Shown: one piece after another, positions 35,823 through 45,665 of the stretch | Position numbering within the stretch: the first letter of the stretch is position 1 | How the letters are laid out: each line of letters starts with the position of its first letter | Origin: Flavobacterium jejuense | GTDB taxonomy: Bacteria > Bacteroidota > Bacteroidia > Flavobacteriales > Flavobacteriaceae | Length of the DNA stretch: 64,000 bases | Assembly (NCBI RefSeq): GCF_006491595.2 | Contig: NZ_VEVQ02000006.1 | Location: forward strand, 1 to 64,000 | Direction of reading: 5' to 3' | Program-made: the position numbers and the translations under genes | Notes under the pieces: generated by a model | The model's database searches: none | Seen by the model: the letters and a program-made list of their open reading frames with translations, nothing else | What the model was told of the DNA's origin: nothing

Positions 35823-36305
35823 TTATTCGCTACTTTTTTCTGATTGATTGGATAGTAGTAAATCGCGGGTGTTTTTTTGAACAGTTATGGCTGAAAATAG
35901 ACTTAATAAAAATGCCATACCATAAAATCCTTTTTCACTTAACTGCAAATTAGCATTCCAAAGACCAATTATTAATAGTAGAATTGAGATTAATGTTGTA
36001 AACCAGCTAATTCCATAATACATATCTGTAACTGGTATTCCTTCAAGTCTATCTCTTACTGATTTTTGTACAGAGATTACAGAAAAGAGTCCAAATAATA
36101 AGATGGAAAAATAATACCCTTTTTCATTAAGCTCCATTTCTGCATTCCAAAGACCAATACAATAAGAGACCATGCCAGTTAAAAGAGCAATCCATGATGC
36201 TCCAATGAACGCACTTGTAGGTTTATTTGAAGTGATTGTTTCAAAGTGATTGTTTTTTACTTTGTGACTCATGTTTTCAGAGTTACTAAAATTACTTGCT
36301 TCCAT
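35823..36305 (-). CDS. YiaA/YiaB-type inner-membrane protein
   Basis: The 160-residue protein has two repeats of a two-helix unit: [20 protein letters not shown] with [19 protein letters not shown], and [20 protein letters not shown] with [19 protein letters not shown]. The repeated GLWNA...EKG...QK pattern is the YiaA/YiaB signature. Each unit probably forms a hairpin, giving four helices. The role of the family is unknown. It is next to a Crp-like regulator on the same strand, 84 nt away. Confidence 0.85.
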   Translation of the reverse strand: MEASNFSNSENMSHKVKNNHFETITSNKPTSAFIGASWIALLTGMVSYCIGLWNAEMELNEKGYYFSILLFGLFSVISVQKSVRDRLEGIPVTDMYYGISWFTTLISILLLIIGLWNANLQLSEKGFYGMAFLLSLFSAITVQKNTRDLLLSNQSEKSSE

Positions 36306-36389
36306 GTTTTTTTGATTTAAATTTCTAAAGCAAAGTAAACGACTTGGAGTATTGGAAACAATGAACTTGGGTTAATAAATTGAGTTTAA

Positions 36390-36953
36390 TTAAATTTTTG
36401 CTCGTATTCTACTTAATGCTTGTGGAGTAATTCCTATATAGGAGGCAAGATATTTTTGTGGAATTTCTTGAATTAATTGTTGCTGTTCTTTTACTAAATT
36501 TAAATAACGATCTGTAGATGAGTCTTTCATAAAGCTCAATTCTCTTTTGGATTTATATAGAAAAAAATCTTCTGCGAATACTCTTCCTATAGACTCACCA
36601 GCATTTGTGTATTTGTAAATTTCATGTAAATCTTCACGAGTAATATAAATTACTTTTGATTTAGTTAAACTTTGAATGCAAGCGACACTAGGTGTTTGAG
36701 TTAAAAAAGAAGAATAACTACTTAAAAATTTACTTGGAAATCCAAAATCAATGGTTACGTCTTTTTCAGGAAGTTCTATGAATAATCTAAAGATTCCTTC
36801 TAAAATGAAGTAAATCTTGTTTTCAACTGTATTTGTAGAGATAAGTAAGTCTTTTTTTTTGTGTTCTTTTACATGTAGTTTAGACAAGATGAACTGCCAA
36901 TCACTATCAGAAATATTGACTTTTTCACTTAATGTTTTTCTTAATCTTTCCAC
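36390..36953 (-). CDS. Crp/Fnr-family transcriptional regulator
   Basis: The 187-residue protein has an N-terminal cyclic-nucleotide-binding-like barrel (KKKDLLISTNTVENKIYFIL, then EGIFRLFIEL, DFGFPSKFLSSYSSFL), the long dimer helix and a short C-terminal HTH (IPQKYLASYIGITPQALSRI). The usual cAMP-binding Arg motif is not evident, as in many Bacteroidota members, so the ligand is unknown. It is divergent from the rhomboid gene across 138 nt that contain a direct repeat (about 37018-37049). Confidence 0.9.
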   Translation of the reverse strand: MERLRKTLSEKVNISDSDWQFILSKLHVKEHKKKDLLISTNTVENKIYFILEGIFRLFIELPEKDVTIDFGFPSKFLSSYSSFLTQTPSVACIQSLTKSKVIYITREDLHEIYKYTNAGESIGRVFAEDFFLYKSKRELSFMKDSSTDRYLNLVKEQQQLIQEIPQKYLASYIGITPQALSRIRAKI

Positions 36954-37017
36954 TCGCTAAATATAATTCTTTTTTGTTTATGGTACAAAAATGTATAATT
37001 AAGGAAATGTTTTTATT

Positions 37018-37049
37018 ATGACAAAATTAGTTAATTCTATGACAAAAAA
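37018..37049. promoter_or_regulatory. Direct repeat in the Crp-like/rhomboid intergenic region
   Basis: ATGACAAAA occurs at about 37018-37026 and again about 37040-37048, 22 nt apart (two helical turns), 20-55 nt upstream of the -7 box of the rhomboid gene. It is a candidate binding site for a regulator such as the neighbouring Crp-like protein. Confidence 0.35.
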
Positions 37050-37070
37050 GCATGTTTGTTTTTTTGGTCT

Positions 37071-37078
37071 TATCTTTG
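37071..37078 (+). promoter_or_regulatory. Rhomboid gene -7 element
   Basis: TATCTTTG is an exact -7 match 13 nt before the ATG at 37092. A -33 box at standard distance is missing, which fits an activated promoter. Confidence 0.5.
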
Positions 37079-37091
37079 ACATTTATATGGA

Positions 37092-37850
37092 ATGAAAAAA
37101 GCTACTTTAGATAATCCTTTTTACTTCAGCTATTCAGTTGTTCTTTTACCTATGCTTTTTATACTGTTTTTATGGATGGTTTTTTGGGTAGAAGTACACT
37201 TTAAAATAAGTTTTTCACATTATGGTATTTATCCAAGAGAGACTTTCGGTTTAAAAGGAATTTTTTTTAGTGCTTTTTTGCATGGAAGTTTACAACATTT
37301 AATTAATAATTCTTTAGCTCTTTTTGTATTATTAGGAATACTTCGTTTTTTTTATAGAGAACAAGCAGGTAGGGTTGTTATATTTGGAATTTTGTTTTCA
37401 GGTTTGGGAACTTGGTTGTTAGGAAGGCCAAGTTATCATATAGGTGCTAGCGGTTTAATATACGTATTAGTGAGTTTTATTTTTTTTAAAGGAATTTTTA
37501 CAAAATACTATAGACTAATGGCTGTTTCTTTTTTGATAATTCTTTTATATGGAGGAATGGTTTGGTATATGTTTCCAGATGTAGAAAAGGGGATTTCATG
37601 GGAAGGCCACTTGAGTGGTTTTCTAACAGGTTTGGCTATGGCTTTAGTTATGAAAACATCACAATTTGCAAAGCCAGCTGTTTACGAATGGGAAAAACCA
37701 GATTTTAATCCTGAAAACGATGTTTTTATAAAGAATTTTGATGAAAAAGGGAATTTTAATCCACCTCCAAAGCCAGAAGAAATAATAAAAGAATATTTTT
37801 CCTCTTCATTGAAAGTAATCTATGATTTTATTGGAATTAAAAAAGAATGA
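37092..37850 (+). CDS. Rhomboid-family intramembrane serine protease
   Basis: The 252-residue membrane protein has about six helices in residues 15-195. The catalytic pair is S120 in GASG and H173 in EGHLSGF. The conserved HGSLQHLINN (H64, H69, N72) lies in the second helix, as in the family. A cytoplasmic C-terminal tail of about 60 residues is Pro/Glu-rich and unrelated to known modules. The substrate is unknown. It is divergent from the Crp-like gene. Confidence 0.93.
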   Translation: MKKATLDNPFYFSYSVVLLPMLFILFLWMVFWVEVHFKISFSHYGIYPRETFGLKGIFFSAFLHGSLQHLINNSLALFVLLGILRFFYREQAGRVVIFGILFSGLGTWLLGRPSYHIGASGLIYVLVSFIFFKGIFTKYYRLMAVSFLIILLYGGMVWYMFPDVEKGISWEGHLSGFLTGLAMALVMKTSQFAKPAVYEWEKPDFNPENDVFIKNFDEKGNFNPPPKPEEIIKEYFSSSLKVIYDFIGIKKE

Positions 37851-37892
37851 ATTGTTCTTAATATATTAAGTAAAAAATTACTTTTTTAAATT

Positions 37893-38627
37893 TTAAAGTC
37901 TTTGTCTTACTACTTCATATAGAAAAGCACCGCATGCTACAGAAACATTTAATGATTCAATAGTTCCAAACATTGGTAGTTTTGCTTTTTGATCTACAAT
38001 TTTTAAAACAGAAGGATTAACACCACGATCTTCACTACCCATTATAATTGCGATCGGTTCAGTAAAGTTAATGTCATAAATAGTGTTTTCTGTTTTTTCT
38101 GTTGCGGCAATGGTTTGTATTCCACTAGCTTGTAAATAGTAAATAGCATCTTTAATATGTTCTACTTTACAAATCGGAACATTGAAAACAGCACCAGCAC
38201 TAGTTTTAACAGTGTCGCCATTTACAGGTGCAGAACCTTGTTTTTGAACTATGATTCCATTTACACCTGTACATTCTGCAGTTCTAATGATTGCTCCAAA
38301 ATTACGAGCATCAGATAGTTGATCGAGTATTAGAAAAAGAGGATTCTTTCCAGATTCTACTACATTTGTAATCATAGTTTCCAAATCATGAAAAGAAACT
38401 GGTGAAATTGTAGCAACGGCTCCTTGATGATTTTTTGAAGTCAATCGATTTAATTTTTCAACAGGTACATATGAAAAATTAATATTGTTTTTTTTCATAG
38501 CTTTCATCAATTCCTGCATTAGCTCTCCTTGATTTTCTTTTTGAATAAAAACTTTATCAATTTCTTTTCCTGCTTGGATGGCCTCAATTATAGCTCTAAT
38601 TCCAAATATTTGATTCTCTTTTTCCAT
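37893..38627 (-). CDS. rlmB: 23S rRNA 2'-O-ribose guanosine methyltransferase
   Basis: The 244-residue SpoU-family enzyme likely methylates G2251 (E. coli numbering) of 23S rRNA. It has an N-terminal substrate-binding domain (IFGIRAIIEAIQAGKEIDKV) and the knot motifs DQLSDARNFGAIIRTAEC, IMGSEDRGVNPSVLK and ESLNVSVACGAFLYE. The frame extends upstream to 38651, but the promoter box TACATTTG (38639-38632) occupies that extension, so the start is the ATG at 38627. Confidence 0.92.
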   Translation of the reverse strand: MEKENQIFGIRAIIEAIQAGKEIDKVFIQKENQGELMQELMKAMKKNNINFSYVPVEKLNRLTSKNHQGAVATISPVSFHDLETMITNVVESGKNPLFLILDQLSDARNFGAIIRTAECTGVNGIIVQKQGSAPVNGDTVKTSAGAVFNVPICKVEHIKDAIYYLQASGIQTIAATEKTENTIYDINFTEPIAIIMGSEDRGVNPSVLKIVDQKAKLPMFGTIESLNVSVACGAFLYEVVRQRL

Positions 38628-38631
38628 GATG

Positions 38632-38639
38632 CAAATGTA
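38632..38639 (-). promoter_or_regulatory. rlmB -7 element
   Basis: TACATTTG on the minus strand ends 5 nt before the ATG at 38627. The upstream terminator stem covers the -33 position. Confidence 0.45.
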
Positions 38640-38643
38640 TAAA

Positions 38644-38669
38644 AAAACCACCTTTAATGAGGTGGTTTT
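38644..38669. terminator. Terminator of SusCD locus 1
   Basis: AAAACCACCT (38644-38653), 6-nt loop, AGGTGGTTTT (38660-38669), with a T-run on the minus strand. It ends the susC-susD-lipoprotein operon. Confidence 0.85.
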
Positions 38670-38687
38670 AATTTAATTATAATTTGC

Positions 38688-39704
38688 TTATTTTTTCAAT
38701 TCTCTTTTCTCATTTAAAGAAATTCTGTAATTTGATTCTCTACCTGTAGCTATTGTTGAATTACTACTGTTTGTTATTAAATATGTAGTTCCAGATTTAA
38801 CAATAGTAAAAGTTGTAATTGCATTTGGATTGCCATCATCCAATCCACCATCATTTAAAGGAAATAATGAGGATAAATCTACAGTCTCATTAAAAACACC
38901 TGGTTTAGCAAAGTTTATAGTTGCAGGAATATTAATGTTATCAGGGTTAGTAACACCATTAGTAGTCCAAAGACTTGCATCAAGAGTGTATGTTCCATCA
39001 GTATCTGAACCTGAAATAGTTAACGATTCAGGACAATTAGAATAACTAAAGTTGGTAAAAACACCGTTTAAATATAGTTCCAAATCTAAATCTAAATCAC
39101 CACAAGCATCATTAACATAGTCACCATCCCAAGAGAAAGTTGTTATTAATTCAGTACCTACATAGTTTTCGATATTCAAAGTAATAACTTCATCTAGAAC
39201 AGCTTCAATTAGTGAAGTTGCTGATAATCTAAACTTAAATGTTTTAGTGTTTTCTGGAAATATATCTCTAATTGTTTCAATATCAATTTGAAAATCCTTT
39301 GTATATGCTGGATAAGTAACTATATAACCAGTTCCTCCTTGATAGCCATAGTTAAAATATCCTCCTTCAAACCAAGTTCCATAAGGGACATTAAAATCTT
39401 CAAAATCTAATCTTATATAACCATTTCCAGAATTTGGGTCACCATCAGGTTCAGTTACGGGTATTGGATTGTCATTTTCATCTAATGGTTCAATTCTAAT
39501 ATCTAGTTTATTCTGTACAGCATAATCTAAGCTTAAATTAAAAGTTGCTGTTTCTCCTTCTATAACAGTAATAGTCTTTTCTGTAATACTAATTCCTGGT
39601 TTTCCTCTTCTAGTTAAACTGTCATCTTCTTGACAAGAGGCAAGAAAAGATAGTACTATAACAGATACTAGGATAGCTTTTATATTTTTAGATAAATATT
39701 TCAT
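38688..39704 (-). CDS. Calx-beta-like lipoprotein of SusCD locus 1
   Basis: The 338-residue protein has a lipoprotein signal (VIVLSFLASCQEDD). It begins ISITEKTITVIEGETATFNL, typical of Calx-beta/immunoglobulin-like strands, and continues with Asp/Gly-rich strands, among them CGDLDLDLELYLNGVFTNF. It occupies the place of SusE/SusF-type surface lipoproteins that bind the substrate before SusD/SusC import. It is the last gene of the operon. The ligand is unknown. Confidence 0.75.
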   Translation of the reverse strand: MKYLSKNIKAILVSVIVLSFLASCQEDDSLTRRGKPGISITEKTITVIEGETATFNLSLDYAVQNKLDIRIEPLDENDNPIPVTEPDGDPNSGNGYIRLDFEDFNVPYGTWFEGGYFNYGYQGGTGYIVTYPAYTKDFQIDIETIRDIFPENTKTFKFRLSATSLIEAVLDEVITLNIENYVGTELITTFSWDGDYVNDACGDLDLDLELYLNGVFTNFSYSNCPESLTISGSDTDGTYTLDASLWTTNGVTNPDNINIPATINFAKPGVFNETVDLSSLFPLNDGGLDDGNPNAITTFTIVKSGTTYLITNSSNSTIATGRESNYRISLNEKRELKK

Positions 39705-39727
39705 TTTTTTTAATATTTCAATTAGAC

Positions 39728-40555
39728 TTAATTAGGTGTAAATGTAGATGGTCCTAAATCGAACCAAATATCATTAGGATCTGCAACATTACCATTATAA
39801 ATTCTTAAGTAGTTAAATGTAATTACTCCAGTAATAGGGTCAATGGTACCATCTCCTTCAGCAAGAGTGTCTCCTTGCCAACTTCCCCATTGAACAACTC
39901 CACAAACTTCAGAGAACTCAATAAAAGCAGGAGATCCACCAGATCCACCAAGAGCTATGTATGGCATTGCATCCATATTATAAACATTAGGTGCAATTTC
40001 AGTTATATTTACTATAGGAGCTGTACTTGATATGTTTTGAGGGCAAGTATATACACCAGCATAATCAGAAGGACATACACCTTGAATTGTGAGGGTAACT
40101 TTTTTGAATTGTTCAGCAACAGAGCCGTTACTACTAGTTAATAAATTGATAACTACAGTTCGAGGGTCATTGACATCTAAATTATTGGTATCAAAACTAA
40201 AATCGATAGTGCCAAAATCTCTATCAGCCGGTATATTCACTGAATTACCACTAGTTATATTATAATGTGTTCCTAAAACAGCAGTACTTGAAGGATCAAC
40301 TTCATATGTAACAGTAATGGAAGGTGTTTGAGTAAATTCTTGACCACTAAGTAGGTCTACAGGAAGACTGTAAGATTCTACGCTTCCAGTACCATCGATT
40401 AAAACATTAGCCGTTTTATTTGTTTGTTGAAACCCTACGGTATAGAGTGTTGTCGCGTTTGTACTTTCTAATAAAGGTATTTCATCGTCAACTAAGCAAG
40501 AAATTGATAATGCTGAAGCTACTAGAGTAATTAATAAAATTTTTATATTTTTCAT
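39728..40555 (-). CDS. DUF1735-like lipoprotein of SusCD locus 1
   Basis: The 275-residue protein has a lipoprotein signal (LITLVASALSISCLVDDE). The first half (LYTVGFQQTNKTANVLIDG, then SITVTYEVDPSSTAVLGTHY) resembles the DUF1735/BT_3987-type Ig domain seen in Sus-like loci; the second half (CPSDYAGVYTCPQN and following) is a separate strand-rich domain. The upstream frame starts at a TTG (40582) inside the end of susD; the ATG at 40555 precedes the signal peptide directly and is chosen. Confidence 0.78.
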   Translation of the reverse strand: MKNIKILLITLVASALSISCLVDDEIPLLESTNATTLYTVGFQQTNKTANVLIDGTGSVESYSLPVDLLSGQEFTQTPSITVTYEVDPSSTAVLGTHYNITSGNSVNIPADRDFGTIDFSFDTNNLDVNDPRTVVINLLTSSNGSVAEQFKKVTLTIQGVCPSDYAGVYTCPQNISSTAPIVNITEIAPNVYNMDAMPYIALGGSGGSPAFIEFSEVCGVVQWGSWQGDTLAEGDGTIDPITGVITFNYLRIYNGNVADPNDIWFDLGPSTFTPN

Positions 40556-40566
40556 ATTTTTTAATT

Positions 40567-42093
40567 TTAGTTTACATCCCAAAAGATTTTTTCAGTAAAC
40601 GCAGTTTGTGTCGTTTGATTATAAGGAGTGACATTTGATGAGTTGCCAACATATTCTGAACTTGGATATAATAATCTATATGGTCTTTGAGTTCTTGAAG
40701 TTGATACGGGTAAAGGCATATTACTTGGGAATCCAGTTCGATTAAATTCAATCCATGTTTCAATTCCATTTGTACCTCCTAATGCAATCCACTTTTGAGT
40801 AATAATAGTTTCTATTTCATTTCCAGTACTTGCATTCCAATCTAGTAGATTTATACCAGAATTAATTATATTATTTGCATTCCCAGAATTAAGCATGTCA
40901 AATGAAGCTTGAACTGCAGCATCATAATATGATTTTGCATTTCCTATTGTTAAATAACCTCTATGATTAGCTTCTGCTTGTAAGAAAAGTGCTTCTGATG
41001 CAGTCATAATATACCCATCTTGAGTTGCGGAATTTAATAAACCTGGTCCAAGTCTTGATGGTAAATTATCGTTTCCGCCTTGAATGTTACCAGTTATTAC
41101 TGATTGTGAACCTCGTAAAGTATACAATTCATCTAATCTAGGATCAATCACTCCTGTTGTTGTTCCATTTAAGAAATCTACTAAAAAAGTAGTTGGTCCT
41201 GTAGCAGTATTACTAGTTGTTTGTTGACTTGTTGTGCCAAAGTTACCAGGTGTGTAACCAAATGTTGCAGCGAAAGGATTCATTCTATTAGCTTCATCAG
41301 AATAGCCAGGATTAATAGTTATATTTTCACCTGATGTTAATAACATCCCCGTTGTATTTATATCTGCTATTTCATTTGTTATAAAAGTATCTAGTGAAGA
41401 ATCAGTTTGGGCTTTATCCATCATTCTAACTAACAAACGAAGCTTTACAGTGTTTCCAAATTTTTTCCACATATCCATATCTCCACCTAACATTGGATCA
41501 CTTGCGCCCATGGAGACAACCGTAGCAACATTTGTGTTGTCAATTAGTAAAATAGCTTTGTTTATGTCAGAAATTAAAGAAAAGTAAACAGTTTCTGCAT
41601 CATCATATGATGGGAATAATTTATTACCTCTCCCATGTGCTTCACTGTAAGGAATATCACCATATAAATCAACTAAGTATTGAAAGTAATAAGCTCTTAA
41701 TATTAAAGAAGAAGCTTTATGATAGTCATAATTTTTTTCATCTTCAAATTCGATTATATGAGTAAAGTTACTAGTTCTTTCATAAAGATTTTCCCAAATA
41801 TTGCCATAAAATTCTGGGGTCACTAAGTATTGAAATTCGTTTGAATATGGAGTTTGAATTTGTTGAGCATTACCAGACCATGTGGAAACCATTGTGTTCC
41901 CTAAAATATTCATTGTAGTTAATAATGTAGCACTCGTTGTTGTTTGAGCACCTGGCATCACAATTTCTGGCACTAATTTTTGCCCACTAGGTCCATTTGG
42001 ACTTTCATTTATATCTAAATAATTATCACATGATACTAAGACAAAAGTTGCTAGTAATGTAAAGCTTATATTTTTTAAATTAATTTTTTTCAT
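40567..42093 (-). CDS. SusD/RagB-type lipoprotein, locus 1
   Basis: The 508-residue protein has a lipoprotein signal (FTLLATFVLVSCDNYLDIN), then the SusD-like helical scaffold (YEEDEKN-like helices, LILRAYYFQYLVDLYGDIPY, FLQAEANHRGYL). It ends in IFWDVN, the same ending as the other SusD copy here. SusD-like proteins cap the SusC barrel and bind nutrients outside the cell. It is 12 nt from the susC stop, so the pair is translated together. Confidence 0.93.
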   Translation of the reverse strand: MKKINLKNISFTLLATFVLVSCDNYLDINESPNGPSGQKLVPEIVMPGAQTTTSATLLTTMNILGNTMVSTWSGNAQQIQTPYSNEFQYLVTPEFYGNIWENLYERTSNFTHIIEFEDEKNYDYHKASSLILRAYYFQYLVDLYGDIPYSEAHGRGNKLFPSYDDAETVYFSLISDINKAILLIDNTNVATVVSMGASDPMLGGDMDMWKKFGNTVKLRLLVRMMDKAQTDSSLDTFITNEIADINTTGMLLTSGENITINPGYSDEANRMNPFAATFGYTPGNFGTTSQQTTSNTATGPTTFLVDFLNGTTTGVIDPRLDELYTLRGSQSVITGNIQGGNDNLPSRLGPGLLNSATQDGYIMTASEALFLQAEANHRGYLTIGNAKSYYDAAVQASFDMLNSGNANNIINSGINLLDWNASTGNEIETIITQKWIALGGTNGIETWIEFNRTGFPSNMPLPVSTSRTQRPYRLLYPSSEYVGNSSNVTPYNQTTQTAFTEKIFWDVN

Positions 42094-42105
42094 TTTACTT
42101 TGCTT

Positions 42106-45100
42106 TTAGAATATTAAATTAATACTCATGGTATAGAATTTTGTAGGTGGTGTTTGTCCATAACCTCCTATTGCTCCAGCTAACTCTGGGTCATTGTATC
42201 CTCTGTTCTCTTTTGGTAATATAACTAATAAGTTTCTACCACTTATGCCAAATGTACAAGCATTAATGAAACCGTCTTTTAGAAATTTAGAAGGTAGAGA
42301 GTAGCTTAATGAAACTTCTCTTACTTTAAATGCAGTTGCGTCTACTATAAAATTTTCGTCAACTGTTGTATAGTTAGATTGGATATAGTCTTGATATTTT
42401 GCATATGGTGAAGGACCTGAGAAGCTTGGACCAGTTAATACAGTAGTATTTGTTACTCCTGACCCTTCAATAGTTGAGTTTGGAAATATAAAGTAACCGC
42501 GTCCATTTTCAGCAGTAACATATGATCTACCTTGTGTAGTTAAATCTTGATATATTCCTGAATAAAATTGATGTCCTGTCCTATAATCAGCAGTAGCCTT
42601 TAGAGTAAAACCTTTGTATCTTATTTGTGTGCCAAAATTCAGTATATAATCAGGAGTAGTTTTGCCTAGAACTTTAATACCTGATCCTAATTTTGGTGCG
42701 CCATTACTATCTAAGACTACTCTCCCTAATTCGTCTCTCTCGTAATATGTTCCTTGAATTACAGGAAATTGATTACCTACAATTGCATAAGTAGCAGGAG
42801 TCCCATTTGATGTTGCCACGCTCGTAGATTCATTTGTTACTTTATCAACATTTGTTTCAAATGTAAAGTAACCAATATTAGCTGACCATTCAAAATTTTC
42901 ATTTTTAATTGGAGTGAATCCTAAATCTAGTTCTAAAGCGGATGATGTTGTTTGACCTACATTAATTGTTGCTGCAGATACTCCTGTTGATGATGATACA
43001 GATGTAGTTAAGATTTGGTTTGAGTTTTTTGTTTCAGAATAAGATGCGTCAAAAGTCAATCTTGGTGTACCTCTAATGTTTAGCAATTCTAAATTAATAT
43101 TTCCTTCTAACGAAGTTACGAATTCAGGCTCAATTTCTTTATCAGTAGTTCTATTAGGTAAAATAAATGAATTTAAACCAGAAGAAGTATATGGGAAGGC
43201 AGCTGGTTGAATACCAGTATCAATAATTGAGTGAGGAGCTAAACCTGTTACATTTCCAACTTTAACATATGAAGCAGAAACTTTTGCTTTATGTAAAATT
43301 TTACCTTTTAATTCAGGAAATGCTTTTGTAGGTATAAAAGAAACACCAGCTGAAGGATAGAAAAAACCTAAATCTTTTACTTTTTTTCCTTCTAAATTTA
43401 AAGCTGAATTATAGTCTTTTCTAGCGGTTAAGTTTAAGAACAAGTAATCTTTATAGCCTAGATCTAAGTTTGCAAATACACCTAGGTTTCTACTAGTGAA
43501 TTTGTCTTCATCAATTGCAATACTGCTAGAAATGTTGCTAAGGTCATAAAAACCAGGTATCGTTAAATCTCTACCAAAAGAATCATGGAAATAAGTATTA
43601 TTTTCCCATGTACTAGCACCAACTATTGCATTTAAATTTATGTCTTCTGTTAAGTCATAAATAAAATTGGCCAATAAATCATTAGTGTAAATTCTTGAAT
43701 TTCCTGTTTGAACCTGTAATGTGGATGAAATATCCCTTGAGTCGCCTGTGATAGTATAAGTTGCGTTAAAATCATTTAAATAGTCAACAAATCTATAAGT
43801 ACGATCATTAATAGATGTTCTATAAGTCAAATTAATATTTTTATTGAATTTGTATTGACCCTCTAGATTTATTTCAAACCTTTTACCTCTAGTTGCAGCT
43901 CGAGAATTATTCATAATCCAATATGGACTATCTCCAAATGCTGTCCAGTGATCTTGATTACTTCCAGAATTAAATTGTGTGACATCAACATCACTTGGCA
44001 CTTGTGTTAGTTGTTGATAAAGATTCCTATCATTGGTGTTGTTAGCATCACTATCATATGATGAAACAACGTTGGATTTGTCAATACTATACCTAGCTAT
44101 ACCACTTAATTTTAATTTTCCAAAAGTTTTACCAGTATTAAGACTAACTACGTCTCTAGTGAATTCATCATTTGGTATAATGCCTTCAGTATTACGTTTG
44201 TTGTAGCCAAGAGTAAAATAACCTTCATTGTCGCCTCCAGAAATAATTAATGAGTTTTGTAAAGTTGTTCCAGTTTGAAAAAAGTCTTTGACATTATCTT
44301 TTCTAAAATCATAAGTATTATATCTAAAGTCGTTAAATGTAGGATAAGGTAAACCAACAGGTTGAATAGATCCATCATATTCTGGCCCCCAAGATCCTTG
44401 ATCAAAGGCATCTATTTCTCCCCAATAACCTTTACCATATCGATCTTGTTTTTGTGGTAAAAAAGCTATTTCTTCGAAAGTTACAGAAGAGGTAATGTCT
44501 ACTGTTACTTTTCCTTTTTGTTTATTTCCTTTTTTTGTAGTAACAATTATAGCTCCATTTCCACCTACGGATCCGTAAAGTGCTGATCCAGAAGCTCCTT
44601 TAAGTACATTGATAGATTCAATTAAATTTGGGTCTAAATTTGATAAAGCGTTAGCATTTGTGATAACGTTGTCAATAACAATTAATGCCTGATTGGACCC
44701 TGTTATTGATTTATTACCTCTTAAAACAATTTCAGTAGCAGGATTAACACCTGTTGAAATTGTATTGATTTGTAAACCTGTTACTTTTCCCGTTAAAGAT
44801 TGAATTGCATTAGGGTTTTTTGCTTGATTAATTTCATCTGATTTTATTACTTGGCTTGAAGTTGTAAGTTCGTCAGGTTTTCTTTGAATACCAAGTGCAC
44901 CAGTTACTACAACTTCTGATAATTCTTCAGCTTTAAGTGTTACATTGTAAGTGTTAGCTTCACCTATAACGATACTAGTATCTTTTGTGCCTACATAAGA
45001 GAAAACTAAAACATCTCCTACGTTAGCTTTAATAGAATATCCACCATCAAAATTTGTAGTGACACCTCTATTAGTACCTTTTATAATTACATTAGCTCCA

Positions 45101-45216
45101 GATAAAGGTCCTATGATATCAGTAACTACACCAGTTATAGTTTTTTCTTGGGCGAATGATAATTGAAATAATAACGCAACAATTAGTGTTAAAATCCATT
45201 TAAATTTACATCTCAT
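42106..45216 (-). CDS. SusC/RagA-type TonB-dependent receptor, locus 1
   Basis: The 1036-residue protein has a signal peptide (about 1-22, LLFQLSFAQ), a carboxypeptidase-D-like domain (about 24-95, ITGVVTDIIGPLSGANVIIK), a plug (SEVVVTGALGIQRKP, INVLKGASGSALYGSVGGNG) and a long beta-barrel ending in NLIF, the aromatic C-terminus of outer-membrane barrels. It would import a nutrient bound by the adjoining SusD. No glycoside hydrolase is near, so the substrate may be a peptide or other polymer. The 5' leader resembles that of the second SusC gene. Confidence 0.95.
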   Translation of the reverse strand: MRCKFKWILTLIVALLFQLSFAQEKTITGVVTDIIGPLSGANVIIKGTNRGVTTNFDGGYSIKANVGDVLVFSYVGTKDTSIVIGEANTYNVTLKAEELSEVVVTGALGIQRKPDELTTSSQVIKSDEINQAKNPNAIQSLTGKVTGLQINTISTGVNPATEIVLRGNKSITGSNQALIVIDNVITNANALSNLDPNLIESINVLKGASGSALYGSVGGNGAIIVTTKKGNKQKGKVTVDITSSVTFEEIAFLPQKQDRYGKGYWGEIDAFDQGSWGPEYDGSIQPVGLPYPTFNDFRYNTYDFRKDNVKDFFQTGTTLQNSLIISGGDNEGYFTLGYNKRNTEGIIPNDEFTRDVVSLNTGKTFGKLKLSGIARYSIDKSNVVSSYDSDANNTNDRNLYQQLTQVPSDVDVTQFNSGSNQDHWTAFGDSPYWIMNNSRAATRGKRFEINLEGQYKFNKNINLTYRTSINDRTYRFVDYLNDFNATYTITGDSRDISSTLQVQTGNSRIYTNDLLANFIYDLTEDINLNAIVGASTWENNTYFHDSFGRDLTIPGFYDLSNISSSIAIDEDKFTSRNLGVFANLDLGYKDYLFLNLTARKDYNSALNLEGKKVKDLGFFYPSAGVSFIPTKAFPELKGKILHKAKVSASYVKVGNVTGLAPHSIIDTGIQPAAFPYTSSGLNSFILPNRTTDKEIEPEFVTSLEGNINLELLNIRGTPRLTFDASYSETKNSNQILTTSVSSSTGVSAATINVGQTTSSALELDLGFTPIKNENFEWSANIGYFTFETNVDKVTNESTSVATSNGTPATYAIVGNQFPVIQGTYYERDELGRVVLDSNGAPKLGSGIKVLGKTTPDYILNFGTQIRYKGFTLKATADYRTGHQFYSGIYQDLTTQGRSYVTAENGRGYFIFPNSTIEGSGVTNTTVLTGPSFSGPSPYAKYQDYIQSNYTTVDENFIVDATAFKVREVSLSYSLPSKFLKDGFINACTFGISGRNLLVILPKENRGYNDPELAGAIGGYGQTPPTKFYTMSINLIF

Positions 45217-45587
45217 ATTTCTTAATTTGAATTAGTTTTTCAAAAATGGTAATAAAAATAGATTTTTCCTAATAAAAAACAATATTTTATGACTTTTGAT
45301 TAGTTTATGTTTATTTATTTATGATAAATAAGGTGATATTTATAAAATAGTTCTTATATTTATGAGGATAATTCCTTTTGTTTTTTTTATAATAATTATT
45401 TAATGTATCTATTTTTGAATTTATTATAATTTTTCAAAAGAAGCTTTTTAATTAAGCTAATAAAGATAGGGAATGTCAGATTTGTTTAATCTCTTTAACT
45501 TAGAATAGATTTAATTAAAAAAGGTTTCTTTTAATATTAATTGTATATTATACTTAAATATATAATTCTATTTAATTTTTTTCTTAA
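45217..45587 (-). other. Intergenic leader region of SusC locus 1
   Basis: This AT-rich stretch has no open frame of note. Next to the start codon is a CTAATTCAAA motif that recurs before the second SusC gene. A clear TAnnTTTG box was not found, so the promoter may use another sigma factor, for example an ECF type. Confidence 0.45.
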
Positions 45588-45626
45588 AAAAATGCCCCAA
45601 ATAGTGTATAACTTTTTGGGGCATTT
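45588..45626. terminator. Terminator after SusCD locus 2
   Basis: AAATGCCCCAA (45590-45600), 13-nt loop, TTTTGGGGCATTT (45614-45626), followed by T on the minus strand. Confidence 0.82.
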
Positions 45627-45665
45627 CCAGTTTGAGATGGTTATATTATAACTTTCAAAAATTAA

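Noticed and set aside
40556-40582. Extended start of the DUF1735-like lipoprotein from a TTG
   Set aside because: It lies inside the end of susD and would displace the signal peptide.
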